Notes: a model not told the origin generated them from the sequence alone. DNA of 64,000 nt from Coleophoma eucalyptorum (GCA_026120035.1 JALRME010000035.1:310001-374000); one strand, 5' to 3'; positions 34,403 through 46,703 are shown, numbered from the stretch's first letter. Numbers and translations: made by a program.

Positions 34403-35539
34403 ATGGTTTTCCATAGCAAGAAATACTCTCCGCCTACTCCTCGAAAGTGTTTGAGATTTACAATTTTCACATTGCTCAGCTTGGTTGCTTGTATCAAGTA
34501 TGCAAACCATTCGTATAAACGGAACGAAGATGTCAAGCGACAGTTAGCTTTTCTTCCCTCGCCATATTTCCAGGCACTACACAGCCTCCAGCCACTACCA
34601 ACTTATCGAAGAGAGTATACGGTCAATCTAGTAGTTGCTGCTAGGCAGACAGACGATGTGTCCTGGATATCAAATCTTCCAATTCCCAATATCACGGCCA
34701 TGATATTTCGATGGGATGACGCTGATGCTACCTATCAGTCGGCAGAACATAAAGGAAACGATGCCATGATCTATCACACCTACCTTCATGACTTCTATCA
34801 TAAGCTTCCAGATATCACAATCTTCATCCACGCGCCCCAACACCCATGGGATGCCGAGCCATTTCTCTTCTCCTCGCTAGCGTACACACTCTCTCATTTA
34901 GATCTGGAGCAAGTAATGCAGCGCCAATATGTCAACTTAAGGACAAGTTGGCAGAATGGATGCCCGGCTTGGATCAATACGAGCGCTACGAATGTAGCTT
35001 TGCAAAAGCCTGAAGAGATTCATATGCGTCAAATGCTCTTGGATAATTTTGTTCCTGCTACTGGGGCACTTGATTTTCCAGGAACCCTTGCACAACCATG
35101 TTGTTCTCAGTTCGCAGTTACCAGAGAGGCAATTCACTCTGTGGAGAAAGCTGAGTACGCGCGGTATATAAAATGGCTCTCCCACACAGAACTTCCCAAA
35201 AGTATCGCAGGCCGCGCATGGGAGCATATGTGGCAATACCTCTTCCTGAAAATAGCAGTAGATTGTCCAGTCGAATGGAAGGCTCTTTGTAAGACCTACC
35301 ATGTCTGCTTCGAAAAAGCGGCAGAGCTTGAGCGATTCATGGAGCTACAGCATGAGAAAGAGTCATTGGTTTTTGGCTGGAGTTTCTGGACAGAACTGCT
35401 ACAGCCAGAACGCGCAGCTGCAGAACAGAGAAGGCTAAAGGACATTGATGATGATATGAGTATGCGGATGGCTTTGGCTTTGAAGCAGGGATTGGATGCA
35501 GAATGGAGGGTTTCGTTAGGAGACGTGTATACTCCTTGA
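34403..35539 (+). CDS. DUF3431-family membrane-anchored protein
   Basis: A single-exon protein of 378 residues. It has a basic N-terminus, one signal-anchor helix (FTIFTLLSLVACIKYA, about residues 17-34) and a lumenal domain typical of the fungal DUF3431 family. Family-like segments include VNLVVAARQTDDVSWI near residue 75, the conserved HDFYHKLPDITIFIHAP and CCSQFAVTREAI. The domain is thought to be glycosyltransferase-like, but no activity is established. The ATG at 34403 precedes the helix directly. The in-frame extension upstream has no ATG. The gene is divergent from another predicted Golgi-type protein at 33543, so the two may share regulation. That link is inference. Confidence 0.85.
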   Translation: MVFHSKKYSPPTPRKCLRFTIFTLLSLVACIKYANHSYKRNEDVKRQLAFLPSPYFQALHSLQPLPTYRREYTVNLVVAARQTDDVSWISNLPIPNITAMIFRWDDADATYQSAEHKGNDAMIYHTYLHDFYHKLPDITIFIHAPQHPWDAEPFLFSSLAYTLSHLDLEQVMQRQYVNLRTSWQNGCPAWINTSATNVALQKPEEIHMRQMLLDNFVPATGALDFPGTLAQPCCSQFAVTREAIHSVEKAEYARYIKWLSHTELPKSIAGRAWEHMWQYLFLKIAVDCPVEWKALCKTYHVCFEKAAELERFMELQHEKESLVFGWSFWTELLQPERAAAEQRRLKDIDDDMSMRMALALKQGLDAEWRVSLGDVYTP

Positions 35540-36380
35540 GTCTTCTTAGCCTAGGCATGCGACTGGTTTTTGCAATCACTAAATTCTTCCACGCCCCCAA
35601 TATCAGTCTTGGTTCTAATCTGATCTCCCCGCATTATGTCTGAGCTTGCGAAAGGCGACCTGAGATAGCCAGGGCATCCTCGAACGCCGGCTGCCATCTG
35701 TTGATGATAATGATTTGCCACGCTTCCAACGACGAGGATCCTGGACTCACAGCCCATTCTGTGTGCCGAGGCACAAGTCCTAGACCAAATCTCTTAGGCA
35801 CTGCACGACATAGTAGCTCTATGCGCCGCTTCGCTCGGCGGAGATGGACACGTCGAAATGTATGCGTTGTATGAAAGACTAAAGGAGGCTGTCTAACCCA
35901 AAATTGTCGCGCTCAGCTTTGTACCGTACTTTCGGAGCGACTTCCCCACAATGCCGATGCCCATAATCCCCGAGGCTTAAGAGATCGGTGAAATGCAGCC
36001 ACCGAGCCATCGCATGCATGACCCCAAAAGGCTTAGCTCCAGAGTCTGTTCTTGTCCATGAAAATGTGCCTCGGCCAGCACAATTCACTGTACGGAATCC
36101 GGGCACTGTTTCAATAATGAGCTCCAGCTTCCCAGGATGTCATTGTCTATAATACTTTCTTCTTTCGCCCTTCCCATCCTCCTTTTCTTTCGCTCGTAGG
36201 CGTGCTCTTCTACTCTTGACACTCTCGGTCAACTGGTTTGGTGTGAAGCCTGGCGCAAGCAATTGAACATCTCGTCGCATATCTTCGAACTTCCTACACA
36301 TCACGCCACTTCCAGATTGGAAACACCATCAGTCTCCAGATCAATCGACCCGCGCCCTTTCGCCCTTTGCTAACGTCAAG
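35540..36380. other. Intergenic, promoter of the monooxygenase gene
   Basis: This 841-base interval lies between two plus-strand genes. A 75-residue minus-strand frame (35879-36106) is not supported. The last 250 bases are pyrimidine-rich, as expected of a fungal 5' leader. Confidence 0.5.
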
Positions 36381-37862
36381 ATGGGAGCCAGCAATATCTC
36401 GAACACCAACGATTTCGACGTTGTGATTATTGGCGCAGGAATCTCAGGGATCAATGCAGGCTACAGACTACAGACCGAACTTCCCAACTATACTTACACA
36501 ATCCTCGAAGCTCGAGGGGCAATTGGTGGAACCTGGGACCTCTTCCGTTATCCAGGGATTCGCTCAGACTCCGATCTTCATACATTTGGATTCTCATGGC
36601 GTCCGTGGGAGCATTCCAAAACCATTGCCGACGGTCCCTTGATTAAGAAGTACATCCAGGAGGCAGCAGAGGCGTACGGAATCGATAAACACATTAAATT
36701 CCACCATAAACTTGTGGCCGCGGACTGGTCTACAGAATGTCAGGATTGGTCGTTTATTGTGGATGCAAGCGGAAAAAAGAAGAATATTCGAGGGCGATTC
36801 GTGATCTTTGCTTCAGGGTACTACAACTATGATGAACCATTATCAACGAATATTCCCGGACTCGAAAACTTCAAGGGTACAAAAGTCCATCCTCAGTTCT
36901 GGCCGGAAGATTTGGACTATACTGGTAAAAAGGTCGTCATCATAGGAAGCGGTGCTACGGCCGTGACACTGCTTCCAAACATGACAAATAAAGCCGAAAA
37001 AGTGACTATGCTGCAGCGAAGTCCTTCATATGTTGTTCCGCGACCATCTGTCGACCCCTCTGGGCAATGGATGAAGAAATTCCTGCCGATAACTTGGGTA
37101 CGCAAACTTACCCGCATAAAGTTTCTCATCCTACCTTTCCTGGTTTTCCAATTCTGTCGGGCATACCCACAGACAGTGATCAAGGTCCTGAAGAAACGCA
37201 CCGAGGAGTTATTACCTGCGTCCATTGCTCAAGACCCGAATTTCAAGCCAGCATACAACCCTTGGGAGCAGCGAATGTGCTTGTGTCCGGATGGCGATTT
37301 TTACGCAGCCTTGCGAGAAGGTAAGGGAGACGTTGTGACCGACACTATCAAGACTGTGACCGAGACAGGAATCGTTACAGATGGAGGAAAGGTGCTGGAC
37401 GCGGACATCATCGTGACGGCTACGGGACTTAAGATGCAATTAGCGGGAGGCTCGCAAGTAACTGTTGACGGTGTGCCAATCGCCTTCTCTGAAAAGTACA
37501 TGTGGAAGGGCACTATGCTTCAGGACATCCCCAACGCAGCTGTGGTTATTGGATATACCAATGCTTCGTGGACACTGGGAGCGGAAGCGACAGCGGAACT
37601 GATCTGTCGAATTATGAAATACATGGAGAAGAAAAACTTGGGTACTGTCGTTCCTCGCGTCGAGGATGAGTCTCGGGTTCACCCCACGAATTTGATGAAC
37701 TTGAAGAGTACCTATATCGCGAAAGCGAGAGGTACACTGCCCAAAGGTGGCGATGTTGCCCCGTGGAAGCCTAGGAGCAATTACTTCAGAGATCTGTGGA
37801 ATGCCAAGTTTGGGATGTTCGATGAGCTGGCCTTCGAAAGGTCCATGAAGAAGGACAACTGA
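36381..37862 (+). CDS. Baeyer-Villiger-type flavin monooxygenase
   Basis: An intronless FAD- and NADPH-dependent monooxygenase of 493 residues. The FAD-binding Rossmann motif is VVIIGAGISGINAGYRL (about 14-30). The Baeyer-Villiger fingerprint F-x-G-x3-H-x3-W is complete as FKGTKVHPQFW (164-174), followed by the NADPH-binding GSGATAV (189-195). An early GTWDLFRYPGIRSDSD segment is also characteristic. Such enzymes insert oxygen next to a ketone or oxidise sulfur or nitrogen, often in steroid, terpene or xenobiotic metabolism. The substrate is not predictable. No signal peptide or peroxisomal tripeptide is seen, and a hydrophobic patch near 230-255 might contact membrane. No secondary-metabolite backbone enzyme lies nearby. 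Confidence 0.93.
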   Translation: MGASNISNTNDFDVVIIGAGISGINAGYRLQTELPNYTYTILEARGAIGGTWDLFRYPGIRSDSDLHTFGFSWRPWEHSKTIADGPLIKKYIQEAAEAYGIDKHIKFHHKLVAADWSTECQDWSFIVDASGKKKNIRGRFVIFASGYYNYDEPLSTNIPGLENFKGTKVHPQFWPEDLDYTGKKVVIIGSGATAVTLLPNMTNKAEKVTMLQRSPSYVVPRPSVDPSGQWMKKFLPITWVRKLTRIKFLILPFLVFQFCRAYPQTVIKVLKKRTEELLPASIAQDPNFKPAYNPWEQRMCLCPDGDFYAALREGKGDVVTDTIKTVTETGIVTDGGKVLDADIIVTATGLKMQLAGGSQVTVDGVPIAFSEKYMWKGTMLQDIPNAAVVIGYTNASWTLGAEATAELICRIMKYMEKKNLGTVVPRVEDESRVHPTNLMNLKSTYIAKARGTLPKGGDVAPWKPRSNYFRDLWNAKFGMFDELAFERSMKKDN

Positions 37863-38866
37863 GAAAACCCTTTCCGGTGAAGGCAGGCTTCTTTAAAGGA
37901 GTGGTTGACATTGAGTTTTAAATAGCATTTTTGTAATAATTCTTGGGTGGAATGGGTACAGTTGTAATTCTTTCCACTCTATGTCCACTTGGTTGGCCCA
38001 CTTTATGTAGACATGAAATAGATCAATGTGTACACTTTATTTGGGAGCATTTTTTTGCTTGTGTACTGCGAGAACTGCGAGAAATTGTTGTCGTGATAAA
38101 TGCAACATTAGTCTCCAGAGGGCTGGCTGTCAGGCCCTTTATCGCTTAGGTTGAGTAAGGGCAGGATCGGTAGGGTAGGGTAAGCTGAAGTAAGGTACGA
38201 ATCGCACCATCCAGAACAATGAGCTGGCTTGCTTTCATGCTGCGCCGCCCCAAGACTGCTGCACATATCGAGCCTGATCCTGCACCCCGAGATATGATAT
38301 AACTGGTAGGCCGGATCTTGGCGACACTACACTTGATGAATCTTAATATATCATGGTACTTATGCTGACGCTGTGCCGCACTTGATCCAGCAAGCCCATC
38401 GGCGGAGTACTTGCAAGGGTCGCGAGGCTCTTCCACACGGCCTCCAATCATGGCATCGAGATGGAGTGATGCTGCTAGTGCTGATGGTTTAGTGCTCCCA
38501 AGATCTGCGGTCTACCCTGCTTAACGGGGATTGAGTTGGGCGCTATCAGACAGAGTTAAGGTCTGCGCCTACTCTTATGTCAATCCTGGTGAGTTTGCAA
38601 TAGTGGACAGGCGCAATGTCGCATGTTCACTGACCGCAGTGGCTGGCTTGCTGGCAGCGGCAGGCATCTTCTGTAGAAGACGGATCATGGTGAGATGACC
38701 CGCTCCCGCTGCTTACTTACAGCGAGGTACCTTGCCGTGCTGCCTTCCATCAATCTAACATCTTTTTTCATTCACATCTTTCTTTTCGCTTCCTGTCGAT
38801 TTTCGTCCTCTGTTGGTCGACTCTACTGGAGCGTGATCGTGTGTACGTCGTAATGAATAAAGAATA
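37863..38866. other. Intergenic, promoter of the DUF3433 gene
   Basis: This 1.0 kb interval contains a GGTAAGG-rich patch (38160-38198) and no supportable gene. A minus-strand 101-residue frame (38146-38451) lacks recognisable features. The last 15 bases form a small upstream reading frame, listed separately. Confidence 0.5.
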
Positions 38867-38867
38867 A
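38853..38867 (+). promoter_or_regulatory. Four-codon upstream ORF overlapping the DUF3433 start
   Basis: ATG-AAT-AAA-GAA-TAA begins 14 bases before the main ATG. Its stop codon shares one base with that start (TAATG). Such stop-start overlap can lower initiation or allow reinitiation. It matters only if transcription starts upstream of 38853, which is likely but not shown. Confidence 0.5.
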
Positions 38868-41800
38868 TGGCCTCGGATCCGGTGTCACCAATCGTTGAAG
38901 AAGAGGAGGAGGCGCATACCCGCGGCCAATCCTGGAGAATCTCTCTGATCCCGCGCAAATCAGTTACCAACGCACATCGAGCGACGTTGTCAACACCCTC
39001 AGTGACACATCGAAGAACTTCATCGCATGGAGTCTTGGATGATAATGATACCGAGTCTGACATCTCGCGACTGTCGACTCAGTTGAGTCAGGATATTGAT
39101 GACTCTTGGGGACCGGATTTCACCGTTTCTAACCTGGATACAGCCTATCGTGGCGCAAATATACCCGAGTCTGATGTAACAGAGCAGGCCACGGCCGAGA
39201 ATAAATTTCGTTCCCAAGAGGATCCTTTGATCAGCGTCCAAGATGTTCAAGAGAGAGATCTCAGCCATAAGGGTTCGAGTATCCGCTCATCCTGGGCATG
39301 TAAGTGGCTCCCGAAAGGTCTCCGATGGCCATTCCTCTTGGTCTTGTTTATCATCACCCTTGGCCTGGCTCTCCTGGTCTTGGGCTTGATGATACGTTCT
39401 CAACGGAACCAAGGTCTGGGAGACGAGAAGAACTCACCCATCTTCTTATTTGGATGGCGCTTTACACCAACCTTGATTGCGGTTATTTACACTCTGCTTG
39501 TCATGACCATGATTAGCGACATCAGACGAACGGAAGCGTACGCTCGATTATCCAGACCAAATGGAGCACCCGCTGCAATAACGCTGTTTTACAAGAGTAG
39601 GATGTTCTGGTTCGATCCGGTCGATGCGTTGAATATGAAAAAGAACAATGGATTACGTAGCTGGGCACTTTTCTGGGCATCGATTGTCAATATCCTAGGT
39701 CTGCTTGTGATCTCACCCTTCTCAGCTGCCCTGCTCTCACCTATGGATGTTTCTCTTGCCCAAGATACTCCGTTTTCTAGGATCTCTACAGCGACCACAC
39801 AACCCATTCAAGCTTCGACCGACGACTCAATTTTGTTCCGATCAATTTCGAGCTTGATTTTGAATACGACTACTTCGGCCTGGTTGAGCAATGATTATGC
39901 CGTGCTTCCATTCTGGCCGACCGATATGAGCAGTGTTCCGTTTGGGGCAATACTGTCCACATCAGAGCAAGAGTGGAAAGCAAACACCACAGTTTACCAA
40001 ACGGAAATCGCCTGCTCAACTATGACAATATCTGACATTGGCAATTTCACCCTTAACAACACAGTTCATACTGCTTACAACACTACATACCAAGTAGTGG
40101 CAAATTTGACCTCATACATAATTTCATCTGAGGATGGCTGCTCACTTGGTGTAGCAGCATACCCGTCCAATTATGCGGAAGGAAGTTTGTTTAAAATTGG
40201 TGCTGCGTGGTGGACGGGAGGAAACTACTCCTATCCGCCTCTTTTCAGCCCGGTAGAGATGAGCACTTTCGGGGTGGACTATTCGGCTGGAGCCGCGATT
40301 ATCAATAGCACCGAACAATGCGGAAATCGAAGCGTGATATTGCTCTCGCCACCTTGGTCTAAGTATGACGATACCTCATTCCAACCTCAAGGCCATGTCT
40401 GTACTTCAAGTTATTACTCTGGGGATGTTCTTGTTTCGGTCTCAAATACTGGGTCTGCTTCTTCTGTTACATTTGATACAAACCAGTTTGAAAGTATCAA
40501 AGCACAGGTCAGCCCTGAAGCTTTGAATACGTCGTCCTTCGTACGTACTCCCATGGACCAATCGTGTTAACCACTGCTCATTATATGTAGGAAGATGCCT
40601 TTTTGAGCTATAATTGGACCAACAAGTTCCAATTTCCAGATATCACTGGCTACACATATTTAAAACATAAGTCGGAAGTAGGAGGTCCATTGGTCCCCTT
40701 AGGCGCACAATACGACCGAAATATCACCACCATGCTCGATGCTGCCGATTTTCTAGATCAAGCACGTCAAATCAAACAACGATTCATCGGCGAGAGTATG
40801 CAGACTGCTCTGAACAAAATCGGCACTAAGCAAGCCGAAACGGTGGCCGGAACGACATCGATCTCACAACGTCGCATCGTCGTCAATCTAGCAGTTGCTA
40901 TCATCCTTACTGCGCTATTAATCATTTCCGCATTGCTAATAGTCGTTGTTGCTTGGCTTACACGCCTTCGTAACCGCCCACTTAATCTTGCACAAAATCC
41001 TACCTCGACGGTGGCAATTGCCTCGATGATTGTTCCCGAACCTGCTACTCAACGTTTGTTTGATGGACTGGATAGGAGTTCGGAGAAAGTGATGCGAGAA
41101 CAGTTAGATGGATACGTATTTAATCTGCGAAATGGAGTTTTATATGCATACGACCTTAAAATGCCTAACCAGAGGTCTAGTAAGAATTTTAATGCATCCT
41201 AAATCAAGCATTTGAAGCTGATATAGCGGTTTAGGTGCCTCATCCCTCATGTCTTCAGAAAAGGGAAAAACAAGTGACTGGAGACCACAAGTGCTTCGAG
41301 GCTGGATGCTCATCACTTTTTTGACAATACTACTTGGAATAGTCGCTACTCTAGCATCAGTCTATGCCAAATACCGAAATACCGGACTTTATCAAAGATT
41401 TCTCATATCATCCTTCGATTTTGACATCAACAACACCTCTGTTCAAGCATTTGCGCCTTATTCTATCATTCCGACTTTTGTCGCGGTTATGGTGAAGCTA
41501 TGGTGGGGGTCGATGGACGAGACATTCAGAAGACTGCAGCCTTATATTTCTATGGCAAAGGAGCCAACATCAAACAGTAAGGGGACAGCGCTATCGTATA
41601 TAAGCTCCCCTCTTGCTTGGGCTGCATTTAAAGCTGGAAAACACCGACATTGGTTGCTTGCTGGTGTTGCGACTGGAGCAGTTCTAAGTGAAGCCTGTAA
41701 GTATTTTTTTTCAACTCACATGCGTTGAGATAAGCTGAATTCTTGAAAGTTACGGTTGGAATGTCGGCGCTCTGGAATACAAATCCCGGGGTTCGAACTT

Positions 41801-43816
41801 TCAATACAACTCTGTCCCGAGATGTCGAGCTACGAAATGTTCCTATTATCTTTACGGTTAACAATCCATCAACTCATGGCTACAGTGTCAGTGTTGACAC
41901 TGCGAACTCAAAGAGTACTTTAACATCCATCTACGGCAATCTTCTGACAACTTGGTTATATGGAGCAGCTGTAGAAGGCTCTTATAATTCCACACCGCCA
42001 TCGTGGACCAAAGATGACTGGGCTTTTGTTTCCGCAGACTTATCTTCTGCTCAAGCATCTGCTTCGAATACTACAATCACTTCTGATGCGTCAGAAATTA
42101 AACCTTCTAATAATGTCACGGTGCAGACACCGGCACTTCGTGGGAGATTGGAATGCGTTCCTCTGGAATTTTCCAATACGTCTGCCTGGTTACACACCTT
42201 AGATTTCACGAATAGCTCGGCTTGGAACGACACCAAGATCCCAGCAGATCTTAAAACAGGCTATGAGCTCAAGATCGGATTGTCCTTAAACGAGTCTTAT
42301 CCCGGTACATATACAGGCTACTACTACTTTGATGACGATAATCCATACACGAGCATCTTCGCCACGAATTACCGTATGACATGTTGTGGTAACGAGACAG
42401 ACGGCGAAGTGGGACAAGCGGCGGTTGGATATTGGTCACCTGCTGGCACTGAAGAACCAGAAGTGAGTCGCAGCGTTATTGTCAAGTGGCTTGTAGGACA
42501 TCCTTTCGCGTCTCAGTTTAGCGACTCCACACCAGCATCGGAGAGAACTGGCGATGGTATTTATAGCCATATGCACTGGGTATGGAAGGATATTCCTAAA
42601 GTGATGGCTTATAACTGCACGCCTATTTTCGAGACTGCCAACGCAATTGTTACCGTTGATCTTGCTTCGGGTGCCGTTCAGGATTACACATTACTTGACC
42701 TCCCAGCCCCGGACGAAAATGCCTGGGCGTTCAATTATGTGAGACATAACGTTTCTACAGGGCTGAATTACACCAATCAGGGGTTTGGAGGCGCGGGCTA
42801 TGATTTGGATGGAGTTTTTGTCCATAATATTACTGTTAGGTGAGTCTGCGTCTACTTTTCAATCATCATAGTCAACGCACAAGACTAGGTGCTAAATTAA
42901 TCATAGCTACGGGTACCTATTCCGCAATGCTCTTTTGGGAGCAGCGAATTCTGCCGACACAGGTCTTAATCCTATGGCAGTTGCTGGCACGGATGAAAAT
43001 CTGGATGATCGAACTTTCAATTTCCGGATGCCAGGACTCAATGTTGATTTCATGTCGTACACCTCGCTCGCACTGAATGATAACAATGTCACAGCACTTC
43101 TAGATCCCGACACTCTTTACAAAACAAGCTCGGAAGTTTTCTCAATGTTTTTTAAGCACTTCGTACAGACAGAAGTAGATACTTCAGCCGGGGGCATATA
43201 TATGAACGGTTCTTGGGTCTTGCAACCTCGTGGGGAAGTCATTTCGAGCGATCTAGGCTATACTGAAGATGCAATCCTACTGGCTAACGGGACAACTCTT
43301 CCCAAAGCCACATATCTCCAAAATACCTCTGTGGGCGTTCCGCAAGACACGCAACCTACTACCGCTGCGATACTAAGCACACGAATTGAGCAGCTCGATC
43401 TCTCAGCTGTTGCATTCTTTCTTTGCCTCAGTATCCTCGCCTTCTTGGCGCTCACACTTGTATTTGTCCTCGGTTGGCATCGCCATTATCTACGTTTACT
43501 GCCCCGAGATGTCGATACTATTGGGAGCGTATTAGGATTCGTATACGGAAGTAAACGCTTCTTGAATCTCATAGCTACCAATGGGGGTAGTTTGAAAAGT
43601 GGAGCTGCAGGTGCGAGTTTGCGGATTGGTGAGTTTGTGGATGAAGATGATGGAAAGGTTAGGTATGGAGTTGAAGTAGTTGATATGATCCCCGGGAAAG
43701 AGGGATCTGGGAAGGGCGAAGAAGTGGTGGAGGGTGGCGCCGGTGGATTCTTGGGAAGGTTTGGAGGGAAGGGCGTGTATAAGGCTGTGAATAATGGTGG
43801 TAATGAGAGGGGGTAA
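38867..43816 (+). CDS. Tandem DUF3433 polytopic membrane protein
   Basis: A 1,574-residue protein in five exons: 38867-40540, 40591-41179, 41235-41696, 41750-42839 and 42907-43816, all GT-AG and in frame. The N-terminal ~145 residues are charged and Ser-rich, so probably cytoplasmic. Two similar halves follow. Each has a cluster of membrane helices (first half FLLVLFIITLGLALLVLGLM and two more; second half GWMLITFLTILLGIVATL and more), a long extracytoplasmic region rich in Asn-X-Ser/Thr sites, and a closing helix (about IILTALLIISALLIVVVAWL, and FFLCLSILAFLALTLVFVLG). This duplicated layout matches the fungal DUF3433 family, whose function is unknown. Plasma membrane or cell-wall-facing location is inference. 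The start is the ATG that opens the long frame. Confidence 0.88.
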
Positions 43817-44114
43817 AGACAAATTATGTGATTAGTAGAGCCCTCGGCCCATGCATGACCTTTCTTATATACCCATTTGTATCTTAGCTCATGATTAAAA
43901 AAAAGCATAATCATCTACAGAACATTCATGATTGTATTAGCTCGCTTGATTTGTAGCAATTCCACGTGGATACGTTCGCTGTCGTCTGTTATGAAAACGA
44001 GGATTTATATCCTTCTTTGAGGAAACCACATCCAGACCTCCATTTCCCGTTGCCTCTTCTAAAGAAAATTTGAGCGCGCTGAAGCCCATAGGTGTCTCAG
44101 CATATCCGTAATAT

Positions 44115-45806
44115 TCAGATACGTAATTCCGAGCCCAGGCTTACAACCTGCTGGTACTGAGAATTCCGAAAAGTATCCGGAATAAGCACATTCGCTAAGC
44201 TTTGGAAATTCAACAGTTCTTTTGCCGTCTTCCACAATGGCCATGTAGGTAAGAGTCCCGTCCCATTATTCGGATCCAGGCTTGTGATGAAGTTGATGTA
44301 GTAGGTTTGAATACTCAAACTAGCCACGCTGGGGAAGTAGCCATACGCCGTCAGGATATCTGATCCGTGGAATGTGCCAATCACCGGCGTGCCAGCGAAA
44401 TACGAGCCGAGGTAGGAGTAAGCTGGCACATCTGGCTTGACGGATGTGGAAATGTTTAGAAACACTCGCCGCTGGAATGTGAAGACCAGATCGCCTAGCA
44501 TGGCTGCGAGGCGCTTGTACTGCGGGTAGATGTTATACAACAGCCCTGTATTGAACGGCGAGCCTGCGCTTGGATCATCGGGGTATACAGCTACGAGCTT
44601 GGTCACATCCGCGATGGGGACATTGTTGAAGAAGTATGTCGATAGGTATTGCACCACCTCAGCGCTCGTGCTGAGGTTTGTCTGCGCCAGTGAGAAGACC
44701 GTGCCTTCGTCTTCTTGGTCCCCGATGATAAATGGGACGGGTGCGTATTGCCCATTTTTTGCTAATACTTCTGGTGACAAGGGTAGCACGACGCCATCGG
44801 GTCGTGGTAAATAGGACAGGGCTATGGAAGTGTAAGAGAAAAGAGCAGGCACGGAATTCACTGCGTCCAAGAAAGTTGTGTAATCTGCTGCGCGGAGACA
44901 CGCTAGTGTGTCTGGTGCAGACGAACAGCCTGCTGCCGCAACGACCTGGTTATAGATCACTTGGCTCTTTGGACAATCAACTGGGTCAGCAGGTACAATG
45001 CTGCCGCTATCCATAATAGCAGCCCGGAATAAAGGCGTGTCCTTGTACGTATAATCCCCACCATACAGCGCCATCTGATCAAACACTGACATTGAACCAG
45101 CTGATTGACCCCAGATGGTTACTTTAGTCGGGTCTCCACCAAACGCTGCAATGTTATCCGCAACCCACTGCAAACCGAGTCTCTGATCCAGCAATCCCAG
45201 GTTCGAGGATCCATCAGCGAGGATTTCAGAGCCGGGCAAGAACCCAAAGCCACCGATACGGTAGTTCAATGAGACGTAGATGACGGGTTTCCCGAGCGAG
45301 ACAGACGTTATAATCAGGTTGGTAGCATCGTATACCTGCGTGGTGCCGAACTCAAACCCGCCTCCGAAAATCCAGAATACCACAGGCAGTTTCGACGTCG
45401 GGGAAGCCGAAGAGGGCCGTTGCACGTTGATGGTCAGGCAATCTTCACCCGTTTCTTGGATTGTTTGAAACAAAGACATGTTGGAGATTATTGCTACTAC
45501 ATCCGCTGGGAGAGCGGAGGTGTTCGTCCGGCTGTAGAATTGGGGGCATCTGCGCGGGATCCCTACCGCTGTCACGAACCCGAGGTTTGTGGCGATGGGT
45601 TGTGGTGGTTTGAGTCGCAGCGCCCCAATGGGTGGTTTTGCATAGGGGATTCCTTTGAAGGAATCGACGCCTAGCAAGCTGGTACCGATTACGGTTGCGT
45701 TTGTGAGTGTTACGACAGGGATGTTATTTCGTTTGTGATCAGATGTTAGAACACTGGCTGAGAGTGGAAGTAGACATGCTACGAGAATAAGTAAACTGGG
45801 CAACAT
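44115..45806 (-). CDS. Secreted type-B carboxylesterase / lipase
   Basis: A single-exon 563-residue alpha/beta-hydrolase of the carboxylesterase type-B family, resembling Candida rugosa lipases. A signal peptide ([20 protein letters not shown]) opens the protein. The oxyanion-hole segment [10 protein letters not shown] is at about 145-154. The nucleophile Ser235 lies in the elbow GQSAG, the acid Glu367 in EDEGT, and the base His480 in TFHGSD, giving a complete Ser-Glu-His triad. Cysteine pairs near 87/123 and 278/303 fit the two family disulfides. It should hydrolyse esters outside the cell. Chain-length preference is not predictable. The start ATG sits directly at the signal peptide. The neighbouring agmatinase-like gene, also secreted, runs in the same direction. 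Confidence 0.94.
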   Translation of the reverse strand: MLPSLLILVACLLPLSASVLTSDHKRNNIPVVTLTNATVIGTSLLGVDSFKGIPYAKPPIGALRLKPPQPIATNLGFVTAVGIPRRCPQFYSRTNTSALPADVVAIISNMSLFQTIQETGEDCLTINVQRPSSASPTSKLPVVFWIFGGGFEFGTTQVYDATNLIITSVSLGKPVIYVSLNYRIGGFGFLPGSEILADGSSNLGLLDQRLGLQWVADNIAAFGGDPTKVTIWGQSAGSMSVFDQMALYGGDYTYKDTPLFRAAIMDSGSIVPADPVDCPKSQVIYNQVVAAAGCSSAPDTLACLRAADYTTFLDAVNSVPALFSYTSIALSYLPRPDGVVLPLSPEVLAKNGQYAPVPFIIGDQEDEGTVFSLAQTNLSTSAEVVQYLSTYFFNNVPIADVTKLVAVYPDDPSAGSPFNTGLLYNIYPQYKRLAAMLGDLVFTFQRRVFLNISTSVKPDVPAYSYLGSYFAGTPVIGTFHGSDILTAYGYFPSVASLSIQTYYINFITSLDPNNGTGLLPTWPLWKTAKELLNFQSLANVLIPDTFRNSQYQQVVSLGSELRI

Positions 45807-46703
45807 ATCTACAAGTACACACTAGTAATACCACTAGGGTGTTAGATGGAGAGAAAGTGAACATCATTTCTGAAGCGGGATTTAAGTGAAGATATAGTCA
45901 TCCTCTCATTCTTCCAACTCGCCACGAGGTAGTCCCACCGACCTGGGAGAAACTCAGTATGTCGGGACAACAACTAGAAAGAGCAAACTTTCTGATCAAC
46001 AGGAAGATCAGCGAAGATGTGGAAAGTATCGTTTGTCATACTTGTCTTGTTGCGGCTTGGAGGCTCAGCTTGTGTCCAGACATGTAAGGTGAAAGGTAAG
46101 CGATGAAGGGGATGAAGGTTGAGCGAGCCGAGTTGGAACGTGGCGAGGGAGGGCCCGCGAGGATTGTAGGGGTTTTGAGGGAGGTGCGCCATTTCGTCAT
46201 CTGGTTGGTTTTATCTTTTTAAGTTCCTGGTTTACGAGAAGGTGTGACCCTGAACAGACGTCTCTAGTGATGCTCCTCCTTGCTTCCATTCTCGAGTCAG
46301 TCAGGTGCAAGAAGTTAAATATCAGCGATGGGACCTGAAATTTTGGCTGATCTGTAAACTTGCCTATATTTTCCCTAACTTATACTACGTTTTTGTGGCA
46401 CATGATATACCTCTATGCTGAAATTTTACTTGAGACTGAGAACCCGCGTATTATACAGGCTAGCGCCCAGGTTGGCAGATCTTGATTTATCGCCCCGATT
46501 ATATGGGCGCGAATGAAGCAACTTAAACAGGACGGTTATGACTTTAATCCGCTAAGTGTAGTTTCTATGAAGCCTAAATACGCGTGACTTTGGTTTACCC
46601 ATACCCTAGAACCTAAGTTTAACTTCAATGTTGGCTACCTCTCATATTTTCTCTGGTGGGAAGCGTGTGTACCCCCAGAGGATGGGCACCCAAGAGAATC
46701 CTC
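45807..46703. other. Intergenic, promoter of the carboxylesterase
   Basis: This 897-base interval holds the upstream region of the esterase and the 3' flank of the agmatinase-like gene, both on the minus strand. No gene is supported. Confidence 0.5.

Noticed and set aside
43486..43914. 142-residue Pro/Ser-rich minus-strand frame at the end of the DUF3433 gene
   Set aside because: Its composition is the complement of the Gly/Glu/Lys-rich tail of the sense protein.
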